Positions 26,594-34,718 of a DNA stretch of 64,000 nucleotides are shown piece after piece. The notes under the pieces are model-generated. The model was not told the DNA's origin, ran no database searches, and saw nothing but the letters and a program-made list of their open reading frames with translations. This stretch comes from Flavobacteriaceae bacterium UBA2540. Lineage in GTDB: Bacteria; Bacteroidota; Bacteroidia; Flavobacteriales; Flavobacteriaceae. Position numbers and translations under genes: made by a program. The stretch covers positions 20,580 through 84,579 of the forward strand of contig DDMS01000020.1 of NCBI GenBank assembly GCA_002340765.1. The letters are read 5' to 3'. The number at the start of each line of letters is the position of its first letter. The first letter of the stretch is position 1.

Positions 26594-27349
26594 ATGAAAA
26601 AAAATACGTTTATTGATATTTTAGAACTCCAACATCCAATTCATCAAGTGGAAACTGCTGAATTGAAAGTTGTGATTAATGAATTTCCTTATTTTCAGTC
26701 AGCAAGAGCTTTATATCTGAAAGGATTGAAAAATCAAGATAGTTTTAAATACAATAACGAACTTAAAATCACTGCTGCAACAACTTCTGACAGAACAGTT
26801 TTGTTTAATTTTATTACCTCAACAACTTTTGATGTCCAGAAAAAAGACATACATCAGCAAATAAAAGAGAAAATTTTAGAGGAAAATCCAACAGTTATTA
26901 TTCAAAAGATACTGCCAATAATTGCTGAAAAAACTTCCGAAAAAATTGAAGAAAAACTTGCGATTGGAAAACCTATTTCTTTTTCAGCTTCTGAAAGTTA
27001 CTCTTTTAACCAGTGGTTGCAATTGTCAGCAAAAAAACCGATTGAAAGAGTGCAAGAACCAGTACCAAAAATTACCACTGAAAAAGAAGAATTGATTGAT
27101 AAATTTATTCAGAATAATCCCAAAATTCAGCCAATTACCAAAGACAAAAATATCAGTATTATTGTTCAAGAAAACAAGCAAGATGCATCTTTAATGACAG
27201 AAACTTTGGCAAAAGTATATTTGGAACAAAAAAAATATGACAATGCCATTCAAGCGTATCGAATTTTAAGTTTGAAATATCCAGAAAAAAGTGGTTTCTT
27301 TGCAGACCAAATTAAAAGAATACAAATTTTACAAAAATACAAACAATGA
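26594..27349 (+). CDS. Conserved protein of unknown function with TPR-like C-terminus, between lptE and secG
   Basis: A 251-residue protein without signal peptide or membrane helix. The N-terminus (IDILELQHPIHQVETAELKV) is followed by FPYFQSARALYLKGL, which resembles a helical repeat. Residues about 195-248 (TETLAKVYLEQKKYDNAIQAYRILSLKYPEKSGFF) look like one or two tetratricopeptide units. A low-complexity middle links the two ends. TPR pairs mediate protein contacts, so it may be an adaptor. The gene overlaps secG by 4 bases, and lptE ends 12 bases upstream, so it is co-expressed with envelope export functions. Function not recognised. Confidence 0.75.
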   Translation: MKKNTFIDILELQHPIHQVETAELKVVINEFPYFQSARALYLKGLKNQDSFKYNNELKITAATTSDRTVLFNFITSTTFDVQKKDIHQQIKEKILEENPTVIIQKILPIIAEKTSEKIEEKLAIGKPISFSASESYSFNQWLQLSAKKPIERVQEPVPKITTEKEELIDKFIQNNPKIQPITKDKNISIIVQENKQDASLMTETLAKVYLEQKKYDNAIQAYRILSLKYPEKSGFFADQIKRIQILQKYKQ

Positions 27350-27669
27350 GTTACACCGCATTTTTAATACTAATTTTATTTGTAGCAGTTGCTTTAATAT
27401 TAATGGTTATGGTTCAAAATCCCAAAGGTGGAGGATTGTCATCTTCTTTTGGTGGTTCAGGCGCACAATCTTTAGGTGGAGTTCAAAACACCAATAATTT
27501 TCTTGACAGAACAACTTGGACATTAGCAATTGCGATGTTTGCGTTGATTTTGTTATCAAATTTTGCTATTCCAAGAGAAGGAACAAGTGATTTTAAATTA
27601 GACAAAACGTTGGACGGAATCGAAACTACAACTCCAGCAAAAAATACCACAAACGATTCGCTAAAATAA
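27346..27669 (+). CDS. secG: Preprotein translocase subunit SecG
   Basis: A 107-residue membrane protein with two transmembrane helices (about 4-23 and 53-70). Between them is the family loop VMVQNPKGGGLSSSFGGSGA, and after it LGGVQNTNNFLDRTTWTLA. SecG supports the SecYEG channel. The polar tail of about 30 residues is typical in Bacteroidota. It overlaps the preceding gene by 4 bases and is closed by a terminator at 27688-27725. Confidence 0.94.
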   Translation: MSYTAFLILILFVAVALILMVMVQNPKGGGLSSSFGGSGAQSLGGVQNTNNFLDRTTWTLAIAMFALILLSNFAIPREGTSDFKLDKTLDGIETTTPAKNTTNDSLK

Positions 27670-27687
27670 GCTACGTTTTTAAAACAG

Positions 27688-27725
27688 AAAATGCTAACGA
27701 AAATGACACGTTGGCATTTTTTTTT
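27688..27725 (+). terminator. Intrinsic terminator after secG
   Basis: A 12-bp stem (aaaatgctaacg 27688-27699 with cgttggcatttt 27709-27720, one U-G pair) with a nine-base loop and a trailing T run to 27725. Confidence 0.88.
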
Positions 27726-27780
27726 GCATCAATGCAAATCAGAAAAACGAATCAGTGAAAAATTGTCAGTTTCTTTGAAA

Positions 27781-27796
27781 TGGCACAATTTCTGAA
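27781..27796 (+). promoter_or_regulatory. Sigma-54-like promoter upstream of groES
   Basis: The bases TGGCACAATTTCTGAA match the -24 half of the sigma-54 consensus exactly (TGGCAC). At the correct 10-base spacing they have GA instead of the usual GC in the -12 half. The site is 51 bases before the groES ATG. No TAnnTTTG or CIRCE element is seen in this leader. The preceding TGTCAGTTTCTTT could be part of the same regulatory site. Confidence 0.35.
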
Positions 27797-27846
27797 TGTA
27801 AATCAAAAAGTTAAAATATTTTTTAATAAACTAAAATAGATATAAA

Positions 27847-28122
27847 ATGGGAATTAACATTAAACCTTTAGCAGACAGAGTTCTAGTTGAACCTGCTCCA
27901 GCAGAAACAAAAACAGCTTCTGGAATTATAATACCAGACAATGCAAAAGAAAAACCTCAAAAAGGAACTGTTGTAGCCGTTGGAAATGGAAAAAAAGATG
28001 AGCCTTTAACAGTTAAAGTTGGTGACACTGTTTTGTATAGCAAATATGGAGGAACAGACTTAAAATTAGAAGGAAAGGATTATTTAATGATGCGTGAATC
28101 TGATATTCTTGGTATCATTTAA
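27847..28122 (+). CDS. groES: Co-chaperonin GroES
   Basis: A 91-residue protein starting MGINIKPLADRVLVEPAPAE, with the mobile loop KTASGIIIPDNAKEKPQKGT that docks on GroEL and the C-terminal GTDLKLEGKDYLMMRESDIL. It caps the GroEL chamber as a heptamer. The length is standard. It is separated from groEL by 75 bases and transcribed with it. The upstream region lacks the common -7 element and instead holds a sigma-54-like motif. Confidence 0.97.
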   Translation: MGINIKPLADRVLVEPAPAETKTASGIIIPDNAKEKPQKGTVVAVGNGKKDEPLTVKVGDTVLYSKYGGTDLKLEGKDYLMMRESDILGII

Positions 28123-28197
28123 AGTATTCATTTACCAGTTTCAGTAAACACAAATAAATAAACCCCAAACAGTTAAACAATTAAACATTTATAAAAA

Positions 28198-29826
28198 ATG
28201 GCAAAAGATATTAAATTCGATATTGACGCACGTGATGGATTAAAACGTGGAGTAGATGCATTAGCAAATGCAGTGAAAGTAACTTTAGGACCAAAAGGTA
28301 GAAATGTAATTATTTCTAAATCTTTTGGCGCTCCAACCGTAACAAAAGACGGAGTTACTGTAGCAAAAGAAATTGAGTTGCAAGATCCCTTAGAAAACAT
28401 GGGCGCGCAAATGGTAAAAGAAGTTGCTTCAAGAACCAACGATTTGGCTGGTGATGGAACAACAACTGCTACAGTTTTAGCGCAAGCAATCGTAAAAGAA
28501 GGTTTGAAAAACGTTGCTGCAGGTGCAAATCCTATGGATTTAAAACGAGGAATTGACAAAGCTGTTGAGGCGATTGTTGCTGACCTTGCAAAACAATCCC
28601 AAGAAGTTGGAAATTCATCTGAAAAAATCCAACAAGTTGCTTCGATTTCAGCAAATAACGATTCAGTAATTGGTGATTTAATCGCAACTGCTTTCGGCAA
28701 AGTAGGAAAAGAGGGTGTTATTACTGTTGAAGAAGCCAAAGGAATGGAAACATATGTAGATGTTGTAGAAGGAATGCAGTTTGATAGAGGGTATTTGTCT
28801 CCATATTTTGTAACGGATGCTGATAAAATGATTGCTGATTTAGACCATCCATATATTTTATTATTCGATAAAAAGATTTCTAATTTGCAAGAAATTCTTC
28901 CGATTTTAGAGCCAGTTGCTCAATCAGGAAGACCATTATTAATCATTGCTGAAGATGTTGACGGACAAGCATTGGCAACTTTGGTGGTTAATAAATTACG
29001 TGGTGGTTTAAAAATCGCTGCCGTAAAAGCACCCGGTTTTGGTGATCGTAGAAAAGCAATGCTTGAAGACATCGCTATTTTAACAGGTGGAACAGTGATT
29101 TCTGAAGAAAGAGGTTTCTCTCTTGAAAATGCAACGTTAGATTTGTTAGGAACTGCCGAAACTGTAACTGTTGATAAAGACAACACAACTATCGTAAATG
29201 GTTCAGGAAATGCCGAGAATATCAAAGCAAGAGTAAACCAAATAAAAGCGCAAATTGAAACTACAACGTCTGATTATGACAAAGAAAAACTACAAGAGCG
29301 TTTAGCAAAATTAGCTGGAGGTGTTGCAGTTTTATATGTTGGAGCAGCTTCTGAAGTGGAAATGAAAGAGAAAAAAGACAGAGTTGATGACGCTTTACAC
29401 GCTACAAGAGCAGCTGTTGAAGAAGGCATTGTTGCTGGTGGAGGAGTCGCTTTGGTGCGTGCTAAAAAAGCATTAGAAAAAATAATTACTATTAATATAG
29501 ACGAATCTACTGGTGTTCAAATCGTAAATAAAGCAATTGAATCGCCATTAAGAACGATTGTTGAAAATGCTGGTGGAGAAGGCTCAGTTGTCATAAACAA
29601 AGTTTTAGAAGGTGTGAAGAATTTTGGCTATGATGCAAAAGCAGATGTTTATGTTGACATGTTAGAAGCTGGAATCATTGATCCGAAAAAAGTAACAAGA
29701 ATAGCTTTAGAAAACGCGGCTTCTGTTGCAGGAATGATTTTAACTACAGAATGTGCATTAATTGACATCAAAGAAGACGCTCCTTCAATGCCAGGAATGG
29801 GTGGTGGAATGCCAGGAATGATGTAA
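28198..29826 (+). CDS. groEL: Chaperonin GroEL
   Basis: A 542-residue chaperonin with all family signatures. These are ATP-binding TLGPKGRNVIISKSFGAPTV near the N-terminus, the DGTTTATVLAQAI loop, AAVEEGIVAGGGVAL, and a Gly-Met-rich tail (MPGMGGGMPGMM). It forms double heptameric rings that fold proteins in the cytoplasm. The stop is followed by a strong terminator. A long frame on the opposite strand near the 5' end is only a shadow of the codon pattern. Confidence 0.98.
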   Translation: MAKDIKFDIDARDGLKRGVDALANAVKVTLGPKGRNVIISKSFGAPTVTKDGVTVAKEIELQDPLENMGAQMVKEVASRTNDLAGDGTTTATVLAQAIVKEGLKNVAAGANPMDLKRGIDKAVEAIVADLAKQSQEVGNSSEKIQQVASISANNDSVIGDLIATAFGKVGKEGVITVEEAKGMETYVDVVEGMQFDRGYLSPYFVTDADKMIADLDHPYILLFDKKISNLQEILPILEPVAQSGRPLLIIAEDVDGQALATLVVNKLRGGLKIAAVKAPGFGDRRKAMLEDIAILTGGTVISEERGFSLENATLDLLGTAETVTVDKDNTTIVNGSGNAENIKARVNQIKAQIETTTSDYDKEKLQERLAKLAGGVAVLYVGAASEVEMKEKKDRVDDALHATRAAVEEGIVAGGGVALVRAKKALEKIITINIDESTGVQIVNKAIESPLRTIVENAGGEGSVVINKVLEGVKNFGYDAKADVYVDMLEAGIIDPKKVTRIALENAASVAGMILTTECALIDIKEDAPSMPGMGGGMPGMM

Positions 29827-29849
29827 TAAAATCATAACATATTTTTATC

Positions 29850-29886
29850 AAAAATCCGTTAGAAGTTTTCTGACGGATTTTTTTAT
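29850..29886 (+). terminator. Intrinsic terminator of groESL
   Basis: A 14-bp stem (aaaaatccgttaga 29850-29863 with tctgacggattttt 29869-29882, one U-G pair) with a five-base loop and further T residues. Confidence 0.9.
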
Positions 29887-30041
29887 TTAATGTAACAATC
29901 CAACCTCTTTTTCTTAATTCAGAGATTATTTCGTTCCATTTTTCGATTTTGAAATTTATAGCAGTTTTTTTAATTTCAGTTTGGATTTCTGTATTTTTTT
30001 TATTTTATAATACATATTCGTATATGGAAAGTTGCGATTTT

Positions 30042-30356
30042 TTAATTCAGTTTAAAAAAATGAAAACTATAAATAGCACTATTTATCATTGTAATTTTCC
30101 CAAAAGCAAGGACAATAACAATTACCTTTTCGTCTTCAATTCTATAAATCAATTTGTGCTTGTCTGTTATTCTTCGAGACCAAGTTGCAATTTCATAATG
30201 TTTTAGTTTTTCAGGTTTTCCAGTTCCTTTTGTTGGATGCTCTCTTAATTCGTTTAAAAGTTTATCAATCTTCAAAAGTACTTTTTTATCTCCCGCTTTT
30301 TTATGCTTTGCAATATCTGAAATAGCTTCATCAGTTAATTCAGGCGCATAAATCAT
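30042..30356 (-). pseudogene. YoeB/Txe-type mRNA interferase toxin with frameshifted C-terminus
   Basis: The 104-codon frame begins MIYAPELTDEAISDIAKHKK and has typical YoeB/Txe residues: GTGKPEKLKHYEI holds the catalytic Glu and WSRRITDKHKLIYRI the catalytic Arg. Normal family members end with a catalytic His-Tyr a few residues before the stop (..GHYxxK). Here the frame leaves the family pattern after VLAFG and runs on into an unrelated tail (KITMINSAIYSFHFF). In another frame the bases read NYNDK-stop (stop at 30079-30081), the expected ending with His changed to Asn. A small indel near 30093-30101 explains this. The toxin is probably inactive. It overlaps its antitoxin gene by an ATGA junction, as intact pairs do. 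Confidence 0.75.
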
Positions 30357-30577
30357 AATCCTAAAAATTCCTTTTGTTGATCTTTTTCAAGTTTTATTAT
30401 TTTTCCTGATGCAGCTTGTCTCAGAGATTTATCAATTTTGGTAATAAATTCATCTTCAGTGAATGAAATTTTTTTTTAGTTTTTCAGAAGTTCATAACGA
30501 ATTTTCATTTCTTCCAATAAAGATGTAAGCAATAATTTTTGCTCTTCATTTTTCGGATAAATGGTTATGTTTTCCAT
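30353..30577 (-). pseudogene. Antitoxin partner of the YoeB-type toxin, with an in-frame nonsense codon
   Basis: The frame starts MENITIYPKNEEQKLLLTSL, and codon 34 is TAA (30476-30478). The same frame then continues ISFTEDEFITKIDKSLRQAA to a TGA that overlaps the toxin ATG (ATGA). At 74 residues without the stop it has the right size and position for a YefM/Phd-like or related small antitoxin. The DNA-binding half would survive truncation but the toxin-wrapping half would be lost. A -7 promoter box at 30601-30608 is still intact. Antitoxin loss would be tolerated only if the toxin is dead, and the toxin frame is indeed damaged. Confidence 0.65.
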
Positions 30578-30600
30578 TTTTTGATTTTTAAGTAATTATA

Positions 30601-30608
30601 CAAAAATA
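30601..30608 (-). promoter_or_regulatory. -7 promoter element (TATTTTTG) for the decayed toxin-antitoxin pair
   Basis: Minus-strand TATTTTTG, a full TAnnTTTG match, 23 bases before the antitoxin ATG at 30577. Confidence 0.5.
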
Positions 30609-30687
30609 TAAAAAAAGTTTCAAGCACTTTGCTTAATTTCTATACAAGTTCAAAAAATCAGTTATTTTTACTGACAAATTAACCAAA

Positions 30688-31140
30688 ATGAATATAGCCT
30701 TTTTACAACAACAAATTGATACCATTATCGTATCAAAAATAGTAAGAGAAGATAAACTTCAAGCCATTTGTAATTTACTCGAAAACCAAATTTCTTATTA
30801 TGATTGGGTAGGTTTTTATTTTAAAAATGGCGACAAAAGAGAATTGAAATTGGCGCAATTTACTGGTGAGCCAACAGAACATACCATTATTCCATTTGGA
30901 AAAGGCATTTGTGGTCAAGTTGCAGTGAGCAATCAAAATTTTGTGGTGCAAGACGTTTCTGCACAAGATAACTATATTTCTTGTGGCTGGAAAGTGAAAT
31001 CCGAAATTGTGATTCCAATTTTTGTAAATGACGAAAATATTGGTCAAATAGACATTGATTCACACACTGTAAATCCGTTTTCTAAAAATGACGAGGAATT
31101 ATTGGAATATACTTGCAAAAAAGTAGCGACTTTGTTTTGA
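30688..31140 (+). CDS. GAF-domain protein related to free methionine-(R)-sulfoxide reductase
   Basis: A 150-residue single GAF domain. YDWVGFYFKNGDKRELKLAQ, FGKGICGQVAVSNQNFVVQD and SEIVIPIFVNDENIGQIDID follow the fRMsr (YebR/MsrC) pattern. In that enzyme three cysteines matter. Two correspond to the Cys in GICGQ and the Cys in YISCG here; the third, normally in an ACT motif before GxGVCG, is replaced (TEHTIIPFGKG). It may still reduce free Met sulfoxide with a two-cysteine mechanism, or be a small-molecule binding GAF protein. It stands alone between the toxin-antitoxin remnant and purH. Confidence 0.75.
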   Translation: MNIAFLQQQIDTIIVSKIVREDKLQAICNLLENQISYYDWVGFYFKNGDKRELKLAQFTGEPTEHTIIPFGKGICGQVAVSNQNFVVQDVSAQDNYISCGWKVKSEIVIPIFVNDENIGQIDIDSHTVNPFSKNDEELLEYTCKKVATLF

Positions 31141-31210
31141 TAGCTCTCTATTGTTAATTATTAACGGTATTTGTTACTATCTTTTTATTGTGATTCATTG
31201 CATGTTTGCG

Positions 31211-31218
31211 TAGTTTTG
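31211..31218 (+). promoter_or_regulatory. -7 promoter element (TAGTTTTG) for purH
   Basis: Full TAnnTTTG match, 23 bases before the purH ATG at 31242. A TTG at 31188-31190 lies 20 bases upstream, close to the preferred -33 spacing. The box falls inside an in-frame TTG-initiated extension, which supports the ATG as the start. Confidence 0.65.
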
Positions 31219-31241
31219 CATGCTTAACAAAACAGCAAAAA

Positions 31242-32768
31242 ATGAGCACTTCAAAACAAATTAAATCTGCCTTAATTTCAGTTTTTCATAAAGATGGATT
31301 GGCCCCAATTGTAGAAAAATTAAACGAATTAAACGTTGCAATTTACTCTACTGGAGGTACAGAAAAATTTATCACTGATTTAGGAATCGAAGTAATTCCT
31401 GTTGAGGATGTTACCTCATATCCTTCTATTTTAGGAGGAAGAGTAAAAACATTGCATCCTAAAATTTTTGGTGGAATTCTCAATAGACAAGACCACAAAG
31501 GCGATATTGCTGAAATGAAAGAATACGAAATTCCGCAAATTGATTTGGTCATTGTTGATTTATATCCGTTCGAAAAAACAGTTGCTTCAGGCGCTTCTGA
31601 AGAAGATATTGTTGAGAAAATTGATATTGGAGGCATTTCTCTGATTCGTGCTGCAGCAAAAAATTTTAAAGATACTTTTATTGTTTCGTCAATGGAACAA
31701 TATGAAGATTTTCTAAACATTATTTCCGAAAATAATTGTGTTACAACATTAGAACAAAGAAAAAAGTTTGCCTCAAAATCATTCAATGTTTCATCACATT
31801 ATGATACTGCAATTTTCAATTATTTTAATGAAGATGAAGTCGTTTTTAAAGCAAGTGAACAAAAATCACAAGTGTTGCGCTATGGTGAAAATCCACATCA
31901 AAAAGGGTATTTCTTTGGGGATTTGGAAGCAATGTTTGATAAAATCCATGGAAAAGAATTGAGTTACAACAATTTGTTGGATATAGATGCTGCTGTCAAT
32001 TTGATGGAGGAATTTAGAGGAGAAGCGCCTACTTTTGCCATTTTAAAACACAACAATGCTTGTGGATTTGCGCAAAGAATAACCATTAAAGAGGCGTATG
32101 TTGATGCTTTGGCTGGAGATCCAGTTTCCGCTTTTGGTGGAATTTTAATTGCAAATACTACTATTGATGCTGCAACTGCTAAAGAAATTAATGACTTATT
32201 TTGTGAAGTTGTGATTGCGCCAAACTATACTGAAGATGCTCTGGAAATAATACAAACAAAGAAAAATAGAATCATTTTAGTGCAAAAAGAAGTGAAATTG
32301 CCCACACAATTAGTGAGAACTTCATTGAATGGATTATTGGTTCAAGACAAAGATTTCATCACAGATGCAAAAGAACATTTGACATTTGTTACCAATACAA
32401 AACCAAGCGAACCTGAAATTGAAGATTTGTTATTTGCCTCAAAATTGTGCAAAAACACAAAATCAAACACGATTGTTTTGGTGAAAAACAAACAACTTTT
32501 GGCAAGTGGAACTGGTCAAACAAGTAGAGTTGACGCCTTAAATCAAGCCATTGAGAAAGCAAAAAACTTTGGATTTGACTTGAATGGTGCAGCCATGGCA
32601 AGTGATGCTTTTTTCCCTTTTCCAGATTGTGTAGAAATTGCTGATAAAGCAGGGATTAAAAGCGTGATTCAACCTGGAGGATCTATCAAAGATCAATTGA
32701 GTGTTGATTATTGCAACGCCCACAACTTATCAATGGTAACTTCTGGCATAAGACATTTTAAACATTAA
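31242..32768 (+). CDS. purH: Bifunctional AICAR formyltransferase / IMP cyclohydrolase
   Basis: A 508-residue enzyme of the last two steps of purine (IMP) synthesis. The N-terminal MGS-like cyclohydrolase domain reads KSALISVFHKDGLAPIVEKL and STGGTEKFITDLGIEVIPVE. The C-terminal AICARFT domain has LRYGENPHQKGYFFG, LKHNNACGFAQ and AMASDAFFPFPDCVE. It ends SGIRHFKH, typical of PurH. The ATG at 31242 is preferred over an in-frame TTG at 31206 because a promoter box lies between them and the protein then aligns with family starts (MSTSKQIKSALISVF). Confidence 0.97.
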   Translation: MSTSKQIKSALISVFHKDGLAPIVEKLNELNVAIYSTGGTEKFITDLGIEVIPVEDVTSYPSILGGRVKTLHPKIFGGILNRQDHKGDIAEMKEYEIPQIDLVIVDLYPFEKTVASGASEEDIVEKIDIGGISLIRAAAKNFKDTFIVSSMEQYEDFLNIISENNCVTTLEQRKKFASKSFNVSSHYDTAIFNYFNEDEVVFKASEQKSQVLRYGENPHQKGYFFGDLEAMFDKIHGKELSYNNLLDIDAAVNLMEEFRGEAPTFAILKHNNACGFAQRITIKEAYVDALAGDPVSAFGGILIANTTIDAATAKEINDLFCEVVIAPNYTEDALEIIQTKKNRIILVQKEVKLPTQLVRTSLNGLLVQDKDFITDAKEHLTFVTNTKPSEPEIEDLLFASKLCKNTKSNTIVLVKNKQLLASGTGQTSRVDALNQAIEKAKNFGFDLNGAAMASDAFFPFPDCVEIADKAGIKSVIQPGGSIKDQLSVDYCNAHNLSMVTSGIRHFKH

Positions 32769-32801
32769 AAAAAATTAAGTGAATTAAACAGATTTAATTT
32801 G

Positions 32802-32809
32802 TAATTTTG
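32802..32809 (+). promoter_or_regulatory. -7 promoter element (TAATTTTG) for the mreB operon
   Basis: Full TAnnTTTG match, 36 bases upstream of the mreB ATG at 32846. Confidence 0.55.
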
Positions 32810-32845
32810 TGATAATACACATTATTTTAAATAATAAACATATTT

Positions 32846-33874
32846 ATGGGTTTTTTCGATTTCATGACTGAAGATATTGCCATTGATTTGGGAACTGCAA
32901 ATACATTAATAATTCACAATGGTAAGGTAGTTATTGATAGTCCATCAATAGTAGCAAGAAATAGAATTACGGGTAAAATAATTGCAATTGGTCATGAAGC
33001 GAGCTTGATGCAAGGAAAAACCCACGAAAACATCAAAACGATTCGTCCATTGAAAGATGGTGTTATTGCTGATTTTCAGGCATCTGAAGAGATGATTAAG
33101 GAGTTTATAAAGCAAATTCCATCAATTAAAAAGAAATTATTTCCACCAGCTTTGCGAATGGTGATTTGCATTCCATCAGGAATTACAGAAGTTGAAAAAC
33201 GTGCTGTAAGAGATTCTGCAAAACACATGAATGCTAAAGAAATTTATTTGATTTATGAACCAATGGCTGCTGCAATTGGAGTTGGAATTGATATTATGGA
33301 ACCAAAAGGAAACATGATTATTGATATTGGTGGCGGGACTACAGAAATTGCTGTGATTGCTTTAGGTGGCATTGTGTGCGACCAATCAGTGAAAGTTGCT
33401 GGTGACTTGTTTACCAATGATATTATGTATTATATGCGCACACAACACAATCTTCATGTAGGAGAAACTACTGCTGAAAAAATAAAAATTCAAGTGGGTG
33501 CAGCAACTGAAGATTTGGATTCACCACCAGAAGAAATGTTGGTTCAAGGTAGAGATTTATTGAGCGGAAAACCAAAACAAGTTCAAGTTTCGCACCGTGA
33601 AATCGCAAAAGCATTAGACAAATCTATACTAAGAATTGAAGATGCTGTGATGGAAACATTGTCAAAAACACCACCAGAATTGGCTGCGGATATTTATAAT
33701 TCAGGTATTTATTTAGCTGGAGGAGGTTCAATGCTAAGAGGTTTAGATAAGCGTTTATCTCGGAAAACTGATTTGCCAGTATATGTTACTGAAGATCCAT
33801 TAACAGCTGTTGTTCGCGGAACAGGAGCTGCTTTAAAAGAACTTGTAAAGTACAAAAATGTGTTGATGAACTAG
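32846..33874 (+). CDS. mreB: Rod-shape-determining actin homologue MreB
   Basis: A 342-residue actin-family ATPase. Phosphate 1 motif is IAIDLGTANTLIIHNGK; phosphate 2 is NMIIDIGGGTTEIAVIALGG; the adenosine motif is SGIYLAGGGSMLRGLD. The short amphipathic N-terminus (MGFFDFMTED) is the membrane anchor. MreB filaments orient the elongasome that builds lateral wall. It is the first gene of an mreB-mreC-mreD-mrdA-rodA operon, the complete set for rod elongation, with its own -7 box. Confidence 0.97.
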   Translation: MGFFDFMTEDIAIDLGTANTLIIHNGKVVIDSPSIVARNRITGKIIAIGHEASLMQGKTHENIKTIRPLKDGVIADFQASEEMIKEFIKQIPSIKKKLFPPALRMVICIPSGITEVEKRAVRDSAKHMNAKEIYLIYEPMAAAIGVGIDIMEPKGNMIIDIGGGTTEIAVIALGGIVCDQSVKVAGDLFTNDIMYYMRTQHNLHVGETTAEKIKIQVGAATEDLDSPPEEMLVQGRDLLSGKPKQVQVSHREIAKALDKSILRIEDAVMETLSKTPPELAADIYNSGIYLAGGGSMLRGLDKRLSRKTDLPVYVTEDPLTAVVRGTGAALKELVKYKNVLMN

Positions 33875-33890
33875 CCTTTAAATTCTAACA

Positions 33891-34718
33891 ATGCAACAAC
33901 TGATTTTTTTTATTCAGCGGTTTAAATATTTTTTATTTTTTATATTATTAGAATCTATAGCTATTGGTTTCACAATTTCAAACCTTAGTTTTCATAAAAG
34001 CAAAATTATAAATTCTACAAATTTAATAGTTGCAGGTTTATACGAGCAGAGATCAAAAATCACTGATTATTTTCGTCTAAAATCTGAAAATGAAATTTTA
34101 GCTACTGAAAATGTTCGTTTAAAAAATCTTCTTGAAAAAAAACCAATAGTCACAATAATCAGAGACTCTACAATAAACGATACTATAAAATATTTTCAAA
34201 AATTTACTTTTACTGCTGGCAAAATCATCAACAATAACTATAACAAAGAATTTAATTTTTTGACTTTAAATATCGGAAAAAACGAAGGAATTGATAAGGA
34301 AATGGCAGTTGTTAATAGCAATGGAATCATTGGAATTGTTGATCACGCCAAACCTAAATATGCCAGAGTTCAGTCAATTTTAAACAGAAATAGCCGAATC
34401 AATGCGCGACTAAAAAATACCAATTATTTTGGCTCACTAAATTGGGATGGAAGTGATTATAAAATAGTACAATTGATAGATATTCCAAGGCAAGCACCTC
34501 TCAGAATTGGTGATACTATCGAAACTGGAGGAAAATCTGCCATTTTTCCTGAAGGAATTTTAATAGGACGAGTTTCGAAAATTAGTAGAGGAAACTCAGC
34601 TGACAACACAGTTACCATTACTCTTTTTAATGATATGAGCAATCTTGGAGTTGTTTATGTGATTAAAAATTTTGAAAAGAATGAGATAAGAACCATTGAA
34701 AGTTTAGAAAATGAATAA
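33891..34718 (+). CDS. mreC: Rod-shape-determining protein MreC
   Basis: A 275-residue bitopic protein: one N-terminal membrane helix (about 12-32), a periplasmic coiled coil (about 60-85), then the beta-barrel domain pair. VVNSNGIIGIVDHAKPKYAR and IETGGKSAIFPEGILIGRVS are the characteristic MreC segments. It links MreB-MreD with PBP2 and activates wall synthesis. It starts 16 bases after mreB and overlaps mreD by 8 bases. Confidence 0.94.
   Translation: MQQLIFFIQRFKYFLFFILLESIAIGFTISNLSFHKSKIINSTNLIVAGLYEQRSKITDYFRLKSENEILATENVRLKNLLEKKPIVTIIRDSTINDTIKYFQKFTFTAGKIINNNYNKEFNFLTLNIGKNEGIDKEMAVVNSNGIIGIVDHAKPKYARVQSILNRNSRINARLKNTNYFGSLNWDGSDYKIVQLIDIPRQAPLRIGDTIETGGKSAIFPEGILIGRVSKISRGNSADNTVTITLFNDMSNLGVVYVIKNFEKNEIRTIESLENE

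Noticed and set aside
28173..28739. A 188-codon minus-strand frame
   Set aside because: It is antisense to the highly conserved groEL gene and is a codon-usage shadow.
29949..30206. An 85-codon plus-strand frame beginning with a hydrophobic, signal-like segment
   Set aside because: Its 3' half lies antisense over the YoeB-type toxin remnant. It has no family features, and the hydrophobic start comes from a T-rich stretch.
31206..31241. N-terminal extension of PurH from a TTG
   Set aside because: A perfect -7 box at 31211-31218 lies within it, and the extra residues are not family-like.
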